A stretch of 15,725 bases of DNA from contig JAISQH010000175.1 in assembly GCA_031274385.1 (NCBI GenBank), positions 1 through 15,725 of the forward strand, read 5' to 3'. Positions 1 to 7,918 of the stretch are shown in pieces (the stretch's first letter is position 1; each line of letters opens with the position of its first letter). The notes beneath the pieces were generated by a model that saw only the letters and a program-made list of their open reading frames with translations, did not search any database and was not told the origin of the DNA. A program made the position numbers and the translations under genes. Source of the stretch: Planctomycetaceae bacterium. Its GTDB lineage: Bacteria > Planctomycetota > Planctomycetia > Pirellulales > Thermoguttaceae.

Positions 1-1206
1 TCCTTGCGGCGGAAAATGACGCGGGTTCGTAGAATATTGTGTCAAAATAATTCGTTCGAAATATTGCATTACATCCGTGAGCATTCCCTCCACATCTTTG
101 CCAAGTGAAATACCGAAAATAACAACAAACCGCTTGTCAGGAAATGTTTTTTGAACCGTTTTAATCAACGCCATAATAGAAGAACGATTATGAGCGCCAT
201 CAATCACTAAAATCGGTGACGTTTTTTTCGAGGAACGAAGGATTTCGATTCGGGCAGGAAGATACGTTTTCCGAATACCTTCACGAATTTTAGATTTGTC
301 CAATGTAATCCGGCTCGTTTTGGCATGCAACAATAAAGCCGTCGCCAACGCCAGTGAAGTGTTACGGATTTGGTGCGTTCCTAACAGACTCAACGACAGA
401 TGTTGAATACCGAAATCCAAAGGGAATTTTTCAGGAACGGTTTGAAATCGAAATTTTTTTTGAATATTTTCGTGATGATTATTCCGATGGATGTTAAATG
501 CTTCGCCGAGAAAAAACTCCGGCGCACAATGTTCATGGGCGATGGCGCGAATCCTTTTTTGTGCTTCGGGAAGCCGAACCGCTGAAACCAAAGGAATACC
601 CGGTTTGATAATTCCCGCTTTTTCAGCCGCAATATCGCCGAGTGTCGGTCCTAATTGTGCGATATGGTCGAAACTGATACTCGTAATAACGGTTACATCA
701 GGACAACAAATGTTGGTTGCATCCAAACGACCGCCCATACCAACTTCAAAAATGGCAACATCAACCTGTTTTCGTGCGAAATATTCAAACGCGAAAAGTG
801 TTAGCAATTCAAAATAGGTCAATTTTTCAAGAAATTTCGGCTTCCATGTGTTGATCCGGTCATAAATCGAGACCATGAGTTCGACAAAATCCTCTTCACT
901 ACACGGAGTTCCGTTGATAGTGACCCGTTCCAAAACAGTGTAAAGATGCGGTGACGAAAAACGACCAACTCGACAATCATTTTCCACGAGAATTGATTCC
1001 AGCAAGGCGCAAGTCGAACCTTTGCCTTTGGTTCCGGCAACATGAACGGTGCGGTATCGTGTTTCCGGTCTTCCGAAATATTTGAGCAATTGACGCAATT
1101 CCTCCAAGCGTTTTTCCATTCCTTGCAATGAAAAATGGGGGAGAGTTTCAAAATTAACTCTCGACTCCAACATATTCACTACGTCGTCAAATGTTTGCAA
1201 TTTCAT
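1..1206 (-). CDS. folC: Folylpolyglutamate synthase / dihydrofolate synthase (3' end outside window)
   Basis: ATP-dependent Mur-ligase-type enzyme that adds glutamate to dihydropteroate and/or folates in the cytoplasm. I read 402 codons from the ATG at 1206-1204 with no stop before the window edge, so the last few tens of residues of a roughly 430-450 aa family member are missing. Visible motifs are the P-loop GTKGKGS (residues 58-64), FSSPHL (83-88), VGMGGRLDATN (155-165) and DGAHN (336-340), all in the order expected for FolC. No strong Shine-Dalgarno sequence precedes the start, but the N-terminus MKLQTFDDVVNMLESR is typical and no better in-frame start is seen. The next gene upstream is over 500 bases away, so it probably has its own promoter. 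Whether it does both reactions cannot be told from sequence. Family assignment is very secure. Confidence 0.95.
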   Translation of the reverse strand, partial: MKLQTFDDVVNMLESRVNFETLPHFSLQGMEKRLEELRQLLKYFGRPETRYRTVHVAGTKGKGSTCALLESILVENDCRVGRFSSPHLYTVLERVTINGTPCSEEDFVELMVSIYDRINTWKPKFLEKLTYFELLTLFAFEYFARKQVDVAIFEVGMGGRLDATNICCPDVTVITSISFDHIAQLGPTLGDIAAEKAGIIKPGIPLVSAVRLPEAQKRIRAIAHEHCAPEFFLGEAFNIHRNNHHENIQKKFRFQTVPEKFPLDFGIQHLSLSLLGTHQIRNTSLALATALLLHAKTSRITLDKSKIREGIRKTYLPARIEILRSSKKTSPILVIDGAHNRSSIMALIKTVQKTFPDKRFVVIFGISLGKDVEGMLTDVMQYFERIILTQYSTNPRHFPPQG

Positions 1207-1467
1207 TTTGAAAAGACGGTTTTATGAAGACAGGTTATCGGTCAAAAGTGAGAAAAAGATAGCCGAATCGAAACAGTTGATGGCAACACGCCGCCGCTCG
1301 CCGATCTTCGTTTTCAAAGCACCACAACTTCAATAGCGTATCAAATTTAAAACAATTGGCAAGAACCTACACTTGATCAGCCAAGCTTAAAATGATTTTC
1401 GCACAAAGGACACAAAGATTAGATTGAAATTTTCTGATTGTTTCGGATTTTGTGTGGAAAGATTTTA

Positions 1468-1493
1468 GTAGTCAGTAGTCAGTTGTTAGTTAA
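1468..1493. repeat. Dispersed short repeat, agtagtcagt family
   Basis: The stretch is built from near-tandem agtagtc and agttgtta units. A second copy of the same family is at 15486-15515, just after zwf. A 19-base block (1434-1452) lying 16 bases before it also recurs near the other copy, so the two loci share a composite repeat. Copy number in the genome cannot be seen from this window. Confidence 0.6.
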
Positions 1494-1523
1494 AGCCCTT
1501 ATTTTCCCTTTTATGAAGTAATT

Positions 1524-1644
1524 AAGGTAGGCGACCTCTCTCCGAGAGGTCGCGTCGGCGTACTCGCCGACTTGAACAATGTTTTCCGGTAAACCAAAGT
1601 CGGCTACCGCCGACGCAACTTCTCGGAGAGAGGTTGCCTACCTT
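1524..1644. repeat. Long imperfect inverted repeat with nested hairpins (MITE- or REP-like)
   Basis: The left arm (1524-1571) begins aaggtaggcgacctctctcc, and the right arm (1599-1644) is its imperfect reverse complement ending gcctacctt. Each arm contains smaller hairpins: gacctctc/gagaggtc (3-base loop), gtcggcg/cgccgac (4-base loop) and gtcggc/gccgac (4-base loop). The 27-base centre carries no gene. The structure is much more GC-rich than its surroundings. It could be a non-autonomous mobile or palindromic repeat, and might also stop transcription leaving the small membrane-protein gene. No transposase or obvious target-site duplication is visible. Confidence 0.75.
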
Positions 1645-1718
1645 GCATTGTTGGAAACTCCAAAAACGGAACGGTAAAAAAAGAAAAGCAAAAACTAAAG
1701 TGGAATAAGTATCTTGGC

Positions 1719-1952
1719 TTATGTTTTTGGAATACCGGAAAACGGATTGGTACCATAAGCGTTGAAGTTCAGAAATAAAAGAACCGTTGCAATCAACAAA
1801 GCGGCTACGGAAAGACCGAGCAACAAAGTAAAAATATCCGGTTTGGGTTTTGGTTTCGGCGGTGCTGCCGGTGTTTCGGGTTTTGTTGCCGATTCCGGTG
1901 TTGCTGAACCTGCAACCTCCTCACCTTTGTTCTTTTTCTTGAAAGAAATCAT
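1719..1952 (-). CDS. Small single-pass membrane protein, proline/lysine-rich N-terminus
   Basis: A 77-residue protein I do not recognise. Residues 1-39 are charged and proline-rich (several Pro-Lys pairs around 29-38), and residues about 40-61 form one clear membrane helix. About 15 residues follow, including an NPFSGIP segment. It starts 36 bases after the stop of the coiled-coil membrane protein on the same strand, so co-transcription is likely. The basic, soluble N-terminus suggests an N-in, C-out orientation. There is no strong Shine-Dalgarno sequence, as expected for a translationally linked second gene. A role in the cell envelope next to its partner is inference from context only. Coding is supported by the sensible composition and helix. 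Confidence 0.7.
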   Translation of the reverse strand: MISFKKKNKGEEVAGSATPESATKPETPAAPPKPKPKPDIFTLLLGLSVAALLIATVLLFLNFNAYGTNPFSGIPKT

Positions 1953-1988
1953 CGTCGTAATCAGTACAAAAAGATCAGGTTTCCATTT

Positions 1989-2849
1989 TTATCGTGCCGT
2001 CAGTTCGTCCGTATTGATAAATTCGACACGATCACCCCGTTGAACAGTTCCGCGCCGAAATTCAGGAAGAATCTCGGCGGCTGATCGATCCGCTTCAGGG
2101 CGGATAATTTTGATTTTACCAATATAAGAACTTCGTCCATCCAGATTTCGTGTAACATCAAGACGGTGTCCTTCAACAAGACCGGAATCAGTACCAATCG
2201 AAATTTCAATCCAACCCTTAGGACGGACTTCAGTAACAACACCTTGAATACCTTTTGGCGGAATTCCCGTGTACAATTCAGGAACCGGTTTCAGACCATG
2301 TTTTTTCAAAACATCCACCGCGTCGCGGTAATCTTGAAGTAATTTTTCGCCGACAGACCGATAAGTTGTTAATTGCAACGCCAATTGATGGGCTTTATCT
2401 GTTTTTGTTACTAAATCGGACTTGAGTTTTGCACAATCTTCCTGCGATTTACGCAAGTCTTTACGAAGCCCCTCAACTTCCGCACGAAGGGACTGCATCG
2501 ATTCATGAGAAAGATTAACGGCAGCAATATCCTCTGCTTCTTGATTGCTTAATTGTTCGTTTTCCTTGGTCAATTTTCCATTTTCCTCGCTTAACTCCGC
2601 AACTTTGGTTTCCAGATTAGCAATCACTTCGCGGCGTTTGGTCAATTCTTCGTTGTGTTCCCGTGCCATATCCGCTTTGGAATCTTCCAGTTGCTTCTTC
2701 TGGGTTTCCAATTCTTTGCGCACTTCAACTAATTCGTCAGAGCGTTTTTTCCAATTCGTATGCGTCGCATAAATGACCACAGCAAAACCCATGAACATAA
2801 TGCTCATGATAAAAATCAGAACTATGAACATTCTACCAATCAAGTTCAT
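1989..2849 (-). CDS. Membrane-anchored coiled-coil protein with C-terminal beta domain
   Basis: A 286-residue protein of unknown function. Residues 5-28 are a membrane helix with little before it (signal anchor). Residues about 35-165 are a long heptad-like coiled coil rich in Glu, Lys and Leu. Residues about 200-277 look like a small beta-barrel domain (GVVTEVRPKGWIEISIG, then a glycine-rich turn and a second half ending RGDRVEF). The overall plan resembles MreC-like or FlgT-C-like envelope proteins, but I see no specific match, so this is analogy. An AGGAAAGG Shine-Dalgarno sequence precedes the ATG at good spacing. The promoter at 2968-2995 and the adjacent palindrome drive and probably control it, together with the small membrane-protein gene downstream. 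Confidence 0.85.
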   Translation of the reverse strand: MNLIGRMFIVLIFIMSIMFMGFAVVIYATHTNWKKRSDELVEVRKELETQKKQLEDSKADMAREHNEELTKRREVIANLETKVAELSEENGKLTKENEQLSNQEAEDIAAVNLSHESMQSLRAEVEGLRKDLRKSQEDCAKLKSDLVTKTDKAHQLALQLTTYRSVGEKLLQDYRDAVDVLKKHGLKPVPELYTGIPPKGIQGVVTEVRPKGWIEISIGTDSGLVEGHRLDVTRNLDGRSSYIGKIKIIRPEADRSAAEILPEFRRGTVQRGDRVEFINTDELTAR

Positions 2850-2949
2850 AAAGCACCTTTCCTGATTTGAAGCAAAAAAATCAAGTATGAGACGAAACTG
2901 TTACTCTCTTTTCAATTTTTAACAGAAATCGCCAGTGAATCGGAATAAC

Positions 2950-2967
2950 GGATCAATCACTTGATCC
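2950..2967. promoter_or_regulatory. Operator-like palindrome at the transcription start
   Basis: A perfect 7+4+7 palindrome, ggatcaa-tcac-ttgatcc, abuts the -10 box and covers the expected transcription start. This position suits a repressor operator. No T-run follows, so it is not a good terminator. No regulator gene is adjacent, so the binding protein is unknown. Confidence 0.5.
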
Positions 2968-2995
2968 ATTATAGTTGAAAAAACATATTAGTCAA
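2968..2995 (-). promoter_or_regulatory. Sigma70-type promoter of the coiled-coil membrane protein gene
   Basis: On the minus strand, TTGACT (2995-2990) and TATAAT (2973-2968) are separated by 16 bases. The -10 is a perfect consensus hexamer and the -35 has five of six. Transcription should begin near 2961, giving a 5' leader of about 110 bases before the gene at 2849. Confidence 0.75.
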
Positions 2996-3129
2996 AAAAA
3001 GTCAGAATATTAACCAAAAAAATTGGTTTCTGAAAAATACCTTTTCGGTATCCGCCCATTCGATTTACTTCGTTCTATATCGTCCTATTTTATGGCAATA
3101 AATGAATTTTCTCAATATTTTTATTCTAT

Positions 3130-3558
3130 TTATTCTACCTTTTTTCCAAATGCGGTCAATATAATTGATCTCCGATGGGGAGATCGGCGGTGTTCGCAAA
3201 GATAAATACCTTGCCAGGTTCCTAAAAGCAATCGTCCGTGACCGATGGGGACATTGACGGAAACTCCGACTATTGAAGATTTTATGTGGGCTGGCATATC
3301 ATCGTTTCCTTCCAGCGTATGTTCGTAAGGCAGCGAATCGGGAATAATTTTGCCGAGAGCCATTCCCATATCTTTCTGAACATCAGGATCCGCATTTTCG
3401 TTAATGGTGATCGACGCGGAGGTGTGTTGGAGAAAAATATTCAACATTCCACAGTCAATTTCGCGAATTTCAGGAATCGTCTCCATAATTTCATGGGTTA
3501 TCAACCGTATGCCGTTTGAAAAAACCGGCAGAGTGAGTGTTCGTTGTATCATAAACAT
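3130..3558 (-). CDS. yjbQ: YjbQ/UPF0047 family protein (secondary thiamine-phosphate synthase type)
   Basis: A 142-residue cytoplasmic protein of the widespread YjbQ family, which is the usual length (130-140 aa). E. coli YjbQ has weak thiamine-phosphate synthase activity, but its main role is unsettled. Signature segments are HTSASITINENADPDV (45-60), GNDDMPAHIK (84-93) and GTWQGIYLCEHR (113-124), including conserved His and acidic residues thought to form the active site. Two starts are possible, at 3558 and two codons later at 3552; neither has a clear Shine-Dalgarno sequence, so the longer is given. It stands alone: the next gene downstream has its own promoter. The family call is very secure; the biochemical role is not. 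Confidence 0.93.
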   Translation of the reverse strand: MFMIQRTLTLPVFSNGIRLITHEIMETIPEIREIDCGMLNIFLQHTSASITINENADPDVQKDMGMALGKIIPDSLPYEHTLEGNDDMPAHIKSSIVGVSVNVPIGHGRLLLGTWQGIYLCEHRRSPHRRSIILTAFGKKVE

Positions 3559-4095
3559 TTTAAAAAAATACCCAAAAAAAGGTTGATTTTTGATTTTTTT
3601 GAATTTAAATATTGTGGTGCGTCAATTAAAAATGTTACTCTAAAATGATTTGAGGGGCGGCATTGTCCGACTGAGACATGATAATCTGATAAAACGATGG
3701 AGCGATGAAACAAATAAAACTTACTTTTCTGTGTTTAGTATAGTTTAGTTATAAAGGTATTCCAATTGGTTGAGTCAATTATTTCAGGAAATTCTTTTAG
3801 GGCATCTGTTGATCTTTTTTAAGCCACAATTAAAATGTTTGGAAAATATTGTGCTTTTCGTCCTTTCTAAATGAAAATGAGTAGGTTTCTTATGAAAAAA
3901 TCATTTATGTTGACATAGACAGACTGGGCAAATTAGGCAGAAAGCATGAACAACAAATATCTACTCATGGCGAACTTCTTATTGTTCATGCAATGATCGA
4001 CAAATTAGTTGCCTTTGCACTTTTCGCAACTCTTCTCCGATTTTCTCGTCAGCCAAACCTTTTCGTTTGAAACGCGTTTCTTAAAAAATGTTTTA

Positions 4096-4141
4096 AAAAA
4101 CGTCCCCCAAAATGGGAAGCAACACGAATCGTGACGTTTTT
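4096..4141. repeat. Inverted repeat, possible bidirectional terminator
   Basis: Arms aaaaacgtc (4096-4104) and gacgttttt (4133-4141) pair perfectly around 28 bases that hold two smaller hairpins (cccaaaatggg and cacgaatcgtg). The T-run on each strand after the stem would suit a terminator in both directions, although no gene clearly ends here. Confidence 0.4.
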
Positions 4142-4158
4142 ACCAACAATTTATTTTG

Positions 4159-4187
4159 TTGAATGAAAGAGCGTCAATGCGTATTAC
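4159..4187 (+). promoter_or_regulatory. Possible promoter of the TPR protein gene
   Basis: TTGAAT (4159-4164) and TATTAC (4182-4187) have a 17-base spacer and lie about 135 bases before the TPR gene start. The match is moderate in an AT-rich region, where chance matches are common. Confidence 0.3.
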
Positions 4188-4322
4188 TTATTGTAATTTT
4201 TTTTCCTGTTCTCATCACATCAAAAAAACACTTATTTCGGAAACTCACCTTGTACTACTACATTAACCGTTTTGTTCGTCTTTTGTATTTAAGTTTGAAT
4301 ACCCTGAGAAAGGTTACGAACA

Positions 4323-5204
4323 ATGTACCGCCATTTATCAATTTATTTAGTGGTATTGGTTTACGTTGTTGATATTTCTATTTTTGCCGACGAGACAGAT
4401 TATCAACGCGGAATTCGGTTTATTCGATCCGGTCAATTGGAAGAATCGGTTCTTTTCTTCCAAAAAGCCATTCGGAGTGAACCTGACAATACCGAAATTC
4501 AAAAAGAGCTTAATCATCTTCGGCAAATGGTCAAACTTCGTCAGGAACTTTCTCAAGAGAAAAATGCGATTCAATGGAGTATTAGGGCAGAACGGTTACG
4601 GCGTTACTATATTCAATATCGTGCTGTTTCGGCGTATCTTGAACTCGTTTTGGAGATTCACCGCCGCGTCAACACTGTTTCTCATGCCATTGATGTTATT
4701 GACGCTTTCTTAATGGCGGAACAATATCAGGATGCGCTTGATTTTGTTCTTTCGCAAAAACAACCTGAACAGATTCTTCCGCTTCAAATTGAAAAAGCCC
4801 GTATTTATTACGAGGCTGGTGAAAAAGAACAAGCACGAAAAATTGTCCGATCGATTTCGATTGACAAATTAACTTCACCCGAATCTTTGTTCCGTTTGGC
4901 GCGGCTTCAATCTTCGACGCTCCAATATGCATCGACGGTCAAGACATTGCGGCGTTGTTTTGAATTGACTCCGCCTAATATTTTGCCGTTGATCAAAAAA
5001 GAAGCGGAGCGATGTTCTGAATTTGAGCCGATTCTTTCTTCTTCGGAATTTATTGACGTGATGACAACACGTTCGCTTGTTAGTTCCGGCGACATGGACT
5101 GTGCCAAAAAATGGACGGTAACCTCGTCTTTCAAAGAACAACCACAATCTTTTCAAAATATGATCAAAGGCGAAATCAATTTCAACGATTGGCGGCTTCA
5201 CTAA
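4323..5204 (+). CDS. Secreted TPR-repeat protein
   Basis: A 293-residue exported protein. Residues 1-22 form a signal peptide (MYRHLSIYLVVLVYVVDISI, then FA before DE). The mature N-terminus has a clear tetratricopeptide unit (about 26-57, YQRGIRFIRSGQLEESVLFF and so on), followed by weaker helical repeats at about 120-215 (AEQYQDALDFVL, YYEAGEKEQARKIV). It ends with a segment around 234-247 (FEPILSSSEFIDVM) that resembles the tail of other bacterial TPR proteins. TPRs bind proteins, so a periplasmic scaffold or partner-binding role is likely, but the partner is unknown. A GAGAAAGG ribosome site (4306-4313) at 9-base spacing fixes the start. It is monocistronic, convergent with the PQQ gene and separated from it by a strong inverted repeat. 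Confidence 0.85.
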   Translation: MYRHLSIYLVVLVYVVDISIFADETDYQRGIRFIRSGQLEESVLFFQKAIRSEPDNTEIQKELNHLRQMVKLRQELSQEKNAIQWSIRAERLRRYYIQYRAVSAYLELVLEIHRRVNTVSHAIDVIDAFLMAEQYQDALDFVLSQKQPEQILPLQIEKARIYYEAGEKEQARKIVRSISIDKLTSPESLFRLARLQSSTLQYASTVKTLRRCFELTPPNILPLIKKEAERCSEFEPILSSSEFIDVMTTRSLVSSGDMDCAKKWTVTSSFKEQPQSFQNMIKGEINFNDWRLH

Positions 5205-5321
5205 CCCAATCAACAAAGAAACAAAGGTAACAAAAAATCATCCAACACCCTTGCCGACTCATTTTGAAACAAAATTGATATGTTTTTTAGTAATCGTCTT
5301 TTTTGTTTTGCTAAAATTTTT

Positions 5322-5377
5322 GCACAAAAACGTAAAGAAATTCATACTTTGTCGTAATTTTCCTGACGTTTTTGTGC
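5322..5377. terminator. Inverted repeat between convergent genes, probable bidirectional terminator
   Basis: Perfect 12-base arms gcacaaaaacgt (5322-5333) and acgtttttgtgc (5366-5377) surround a 32-base loop. The repeat lies between the stop of the rightward TPR gene and the stop of the leftward PQQ gene, where a shared terminator is expected. The long loop is unusual for an intrinsic terminator. Confidence 0.5.
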
Positions 5378-5404
5378 GAAAATAAAAATAAACGGTTACG
5401 AATT

Positions 5405-7918
5405 TCATAGCAGACGAAACCGATACAGCGATTTTTTGGAACGAATTAAAATGGAGTTATCCGAAACTGCCGGAGTGCTTAGAACTTCTTCACCCAATTC
5501 GATGTCCTCCAACATCTCGCCCTTCTCGTCATTGAGTAAGACATGGTAAATCATTCCCTGTTGACTGGCGGCAATCAAATGATTGCCGACAATAATCGGC
5601 GTGGCGTAAAACGAACCCGATAACCGCGTTTGCCAGAAAATTGTACCGGAAATCCGGTCAGCACAAATCAAAACACCCGGCGATTTGATAATGTACAATT
5701 TGTTGCCGTCAATGACCGGACTAGGACTGCCGACACTTAATTTCGGTTCCGTCCAAAGAATTTCCGGCGTTTTTTCTGTAACTCCATAACGTAACGCCGT
5801 CGTGCCGCCAAGTGAAAAATAAACCGTTTCGTCAACACAAACCGGCGAGGAGGTTAATGCACATTTTCCCTCATACGTTGTCAACTTTTCGCCCGTCGCC
5901 AACGAATGAACCGAACAACCGGTACGATCTACAAAAACAATTGATTTTGAACCGTCTTTTTGAAACAATACGGTTGGCGATGACCAACCTTGCCCTTTGG
6001 GACGTTCGGTTTTCCAAATCGTTTTGCCCGTTGAAATGTCCATTGCTTCCGCGAACGATTCGGCGTTGGACTGACATTGAACGATCAGCGTTTTATCAAC
6101 AATCAACGGCGATGCCGCCATGCCAACCGAAACAATTACTTTCGGATTTTCAAGTCCCAAAGGACGATACCAACATAATGTTCCGTCCGGTGAAAAACAA
6201 ACAAGATCGTTACTGGAAAAAAACGCAACAATATATTCTCCGTCCGAAGCCGGAGTGTTTGCCGCCACACTGCTGAATGGTCGGTAACAAAGAAGTGAAC
6301 CGGTTGCTTTGAGTGTTCGCCGCCATATTTTTTGACCGGTTCCCAAATCGTAGGCTGTGGTGTGTAAGCGGTTTTCTCCGGCACCGTCCGCAGAAGTAAC
6401 AATAATTCGATCCTTTACAATAATAGGACTTGAAACGCCTTCGCCCGGAATTAATGTTTTCCAAATCGGTTCTTTATCGAACACTTTTTCGCCGCACGAA
6501 ACCGTTTTGAGAACCGGATTACATGCCGCTCCACGAAACTGCATGAAAGGAACCGCCGACGATTCTTTGCCGGGTAATTTCGTGTCGGAATTGGACGTAA
6601 CGGAATTTTCGACTTTTTTTGTTTCGGAATAACTTTCAGTATCTGAAATAACAAACACAGAATCGGGAAGCGGTCTTTGTTTTTCAAAACCGGCAACACG
6701 GAACGGAATTCCTTTGTCGTTACAAATTCGTACTTGAAAAAGCCAACCGCCCATTCCGCCCATCATAGACATTCCGCCGCCGCTGTAACCGCTGGCTCCG
6801 CCGGAAGGAGTTCGTCGAGGTGACGGCGTTCCGCCTTCCTGAGTTGTTGGTGCTGTATCACCGGGAGGATTCGGACGAGGTGCGTAACTCGGTGCATTCG
6901 TGCCGGAACCGGTAGCATGACTGGAACCAGCAGGGCTGGAACCAGCTGGCGGAGTTTCACTGTAACGTGTATTCTTAACAAGCAACACGTTTTGACCGGC
7001 TTGAAGTTCAACACCCATCACGTATTTATCGGGAACATCACCGCCGTCATCATTGAGCGGAAAACAACCGATTTCCGTACCATTAAGCCAAACCTTGCCT
7101 GTTTTTTGTGTCGAATAACGAATCGAAACCGTTTGCGCAACCGGTGATTCTAAAATAGTTCGGGCATAAAGACTGACGTTTGTTTTTTTATCGGTGAACG
7201 GAAACAGATTGAGTTTGCCGTCAATATTATCTGTTTCCATTGGTTTCCATGTCAGCGAATTCGTGACGATATTGGTTTGTTCCGGCGGATAAACCGTATC
7301 AAGTCCTTTGTTATCGGGATTTTCGTACGGTTCTGAGACTTCCCAATGGACAAGATAACCGGCGTCTTTGGCACCGCCGTATTCGATCCCTAATTCCGAA
7401 AGCGGTTTTTTGTTATTGATTTTCAACAGCGCACGAACAATAGCCGCCGTTTGATCCAGTGCGGCGGCACGAACCAGCAAGGCGTGATAAATCGTAGCGG
7501 CTTCACTGAATTGTTCGTTTTCGAGCAATTGATCTGCTCTTTTGATAATTCGCGCAACAACATTGTATCGAAGACCGCCCACCGGGTCATCAATGAGTTG
7601 TCGATCCAGCGACGCGGCACGTTGAGGATCGTGTTCTTCCAAAATATCCAAAGCAAGAACGCGACCATCCGGATTTTGTGCCGTATCCAGAATAAACCCG
7701 ACCAGTTCGTCAGCGGGGAATTTTTTGTTACTTCGTTGCGAATCCAAAAGAGTCTGGGCTTCGACACGTAACAAATTTGCCTCAACCGGTTTTTTGTTGT
7801 CAATTCGCTTGAGAAGATCAAAAAGAGCATCATCCGCAACAAGCAACGGCGCAACTGTACAAAATATAAAAGTCGTTAATAGTGAATAGTTCATAGTGAT
7901 CGTTAGTTTATAAATCAT
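5405..7918 (-). CDS. Exported PQQ-type beta-propeller protein with N-terminal helical and beta-sandwich regions
   Basis: An 837-residue protein with a signal peptide ending near LLVA (27). Residues about 30-180 are helical and TPR-like. Residues about 185-318 look like a carbohydrate-binding or PA14-like beta-sandwich (HWEVSEPYENPD; GKVWLNGTEIG, 274-284). Residues about 320-391 are a low-complexity Gly/Ser/Pro/Met insert. Residues about 480-837 carry PQQ propeller blades, with repeated ...D..TG..IW... motifs (AYDLGTGQKIW 522-532; AMDISTGKTIWKT 625-637; CADRISGTIFWQT 752-764). Such proteins resemble BamB and PQQ-dehydrogenase propellers, but no dehydrogenase catalytic signature is evident, so a binding or scaffolding role is likelier. 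The start is uncertain: ATG at 7918, or ATG at 7894 giving 829 aa (MNYSLLTTF). Both lie within a dispersed repeat and lack a Shine-Dalgarno sequence; the longer form supplies a Lys to the signal n-region. Confidence 0.88.
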   Translation of the reverse strand: MIYKLTITMNYSLLTTFIFCTVAPLLVADDALFDLLKRIDNKKPVEANLLRVEAQTLLDSQRSNKKFPADELVGFILDTAQNPDGRVLALDILEEHDPQRAASLDRQLIDDPVGGLRYNVVARIIKRADQLLENEQFSEAATIYHALLVRAAALDQTAAIVRALLKINNKKPLSELGIEYGGAKDAGYLVHWEVSEPYENPDNKGLDTVYPPEQTNIVTNSLTWKPMETDNIDGKLNLFPFTDKKTNVSLYARTILESPVAQTVSIRYSTQKTGKVWLNGTEIGCFPLNDDGGDVPDKYVMGVELQAGQNVLLVKNTRYSETPPAGSSPAGSSHATGSGTNAPSYAPRPNPPGDTAPTTQEGGTPSPRRTPSGGASGYSGGGMSMMGGMGGWLFQVRICNDKGIPFRVAGFEKQRPLPDSVFVISDTESYSETKKVENSVTSNSDTKLPGKESSAVPFMQFRGAACNPVLKTVSCGEKVFDKEPIWKTLIPGEGVSSPIIVKDRIIVTSADGAGENRLHTTAYDLGTGQKIWRRTLKATGSLLCYRPFSSVAANTPASDGEYIVAFFSSNDLVCFSPDGTLCWYRPLGLENPKVIVSVGMAASPLIVDKTLIVQCQSNAESFAEAMDISTGKTIWKTERPKGQGWSSPTVLFQKDGSKSIVFVDRTGCSVHSLATGEKLTTYEGKCALTSSPVCVDETVYFSLGGTTALRYGVTEKTPEILWTEPKLSVGSPSPVIDGNKLYIIKSPGVLICADRISGTIFWQTRLSGSFYATPIIVGNHLIAASQQGMIYHVLLNDEKGEMLEDIELGEEVLSTPAVSDNSILIRSKKSLYRFRLL

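Larger units (their letters stand above)
1207..1718. other. Gene-free gap rich in short repeats
   Basis: No convincing reading frame lies here. The part next to folC (1207-1400) is unremarkable and should hold the folC promoter, which I could not place. From about 1400 the gap is made of repeat-like pieces: cacaaagga/cacaaaga (about 1402-1419), a short block shared with the far end of the window (1434-1452), tandem agtagtc/agttgtt units (about 1468-1493) and a 121-base inverted-repeat element (1524-1644). Confidence 0.7.
3559..4322. other. Divergent AT-rich intergenic region
   Basis: This 764-base gap separates the divergent yjbQ and TPR genes and must hold both promoters. It has no supported gene. 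A start-less 61-codon open stretch (3885-4070, plus strand) reads like a protein fragment (YVDIDRLGKLGRKHEQQIS and so on), but I cannot match it to a family. A 9-base inverted repeat sits at 4096-4141, and a possible promoter for the TPR gene at 4159-4187. The rest is unremarkable AT-rich sequence. Confidence 0.6.

Noticed and set aside
819..1151. 110-codon minus-strand ORF inside folC
   Set aside because: Different frame from the folC reading, which carries all expected motifs.
4163..4372. 69-codon plus-strand ORF with a hydrophobic N-terminus
   Set aside because: No ribosome site, low-quality AT-driven composition, and it overlaps the start of the well-supported TPR gene in another frame.
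5405..7918. PQQ-dependent alcohol dehydrogenase
   Set aside because: Only the propeller-blade motifs are present; no catalytic or vicinal-cysteine signature of quinoprotein dehydrogenases is visible.
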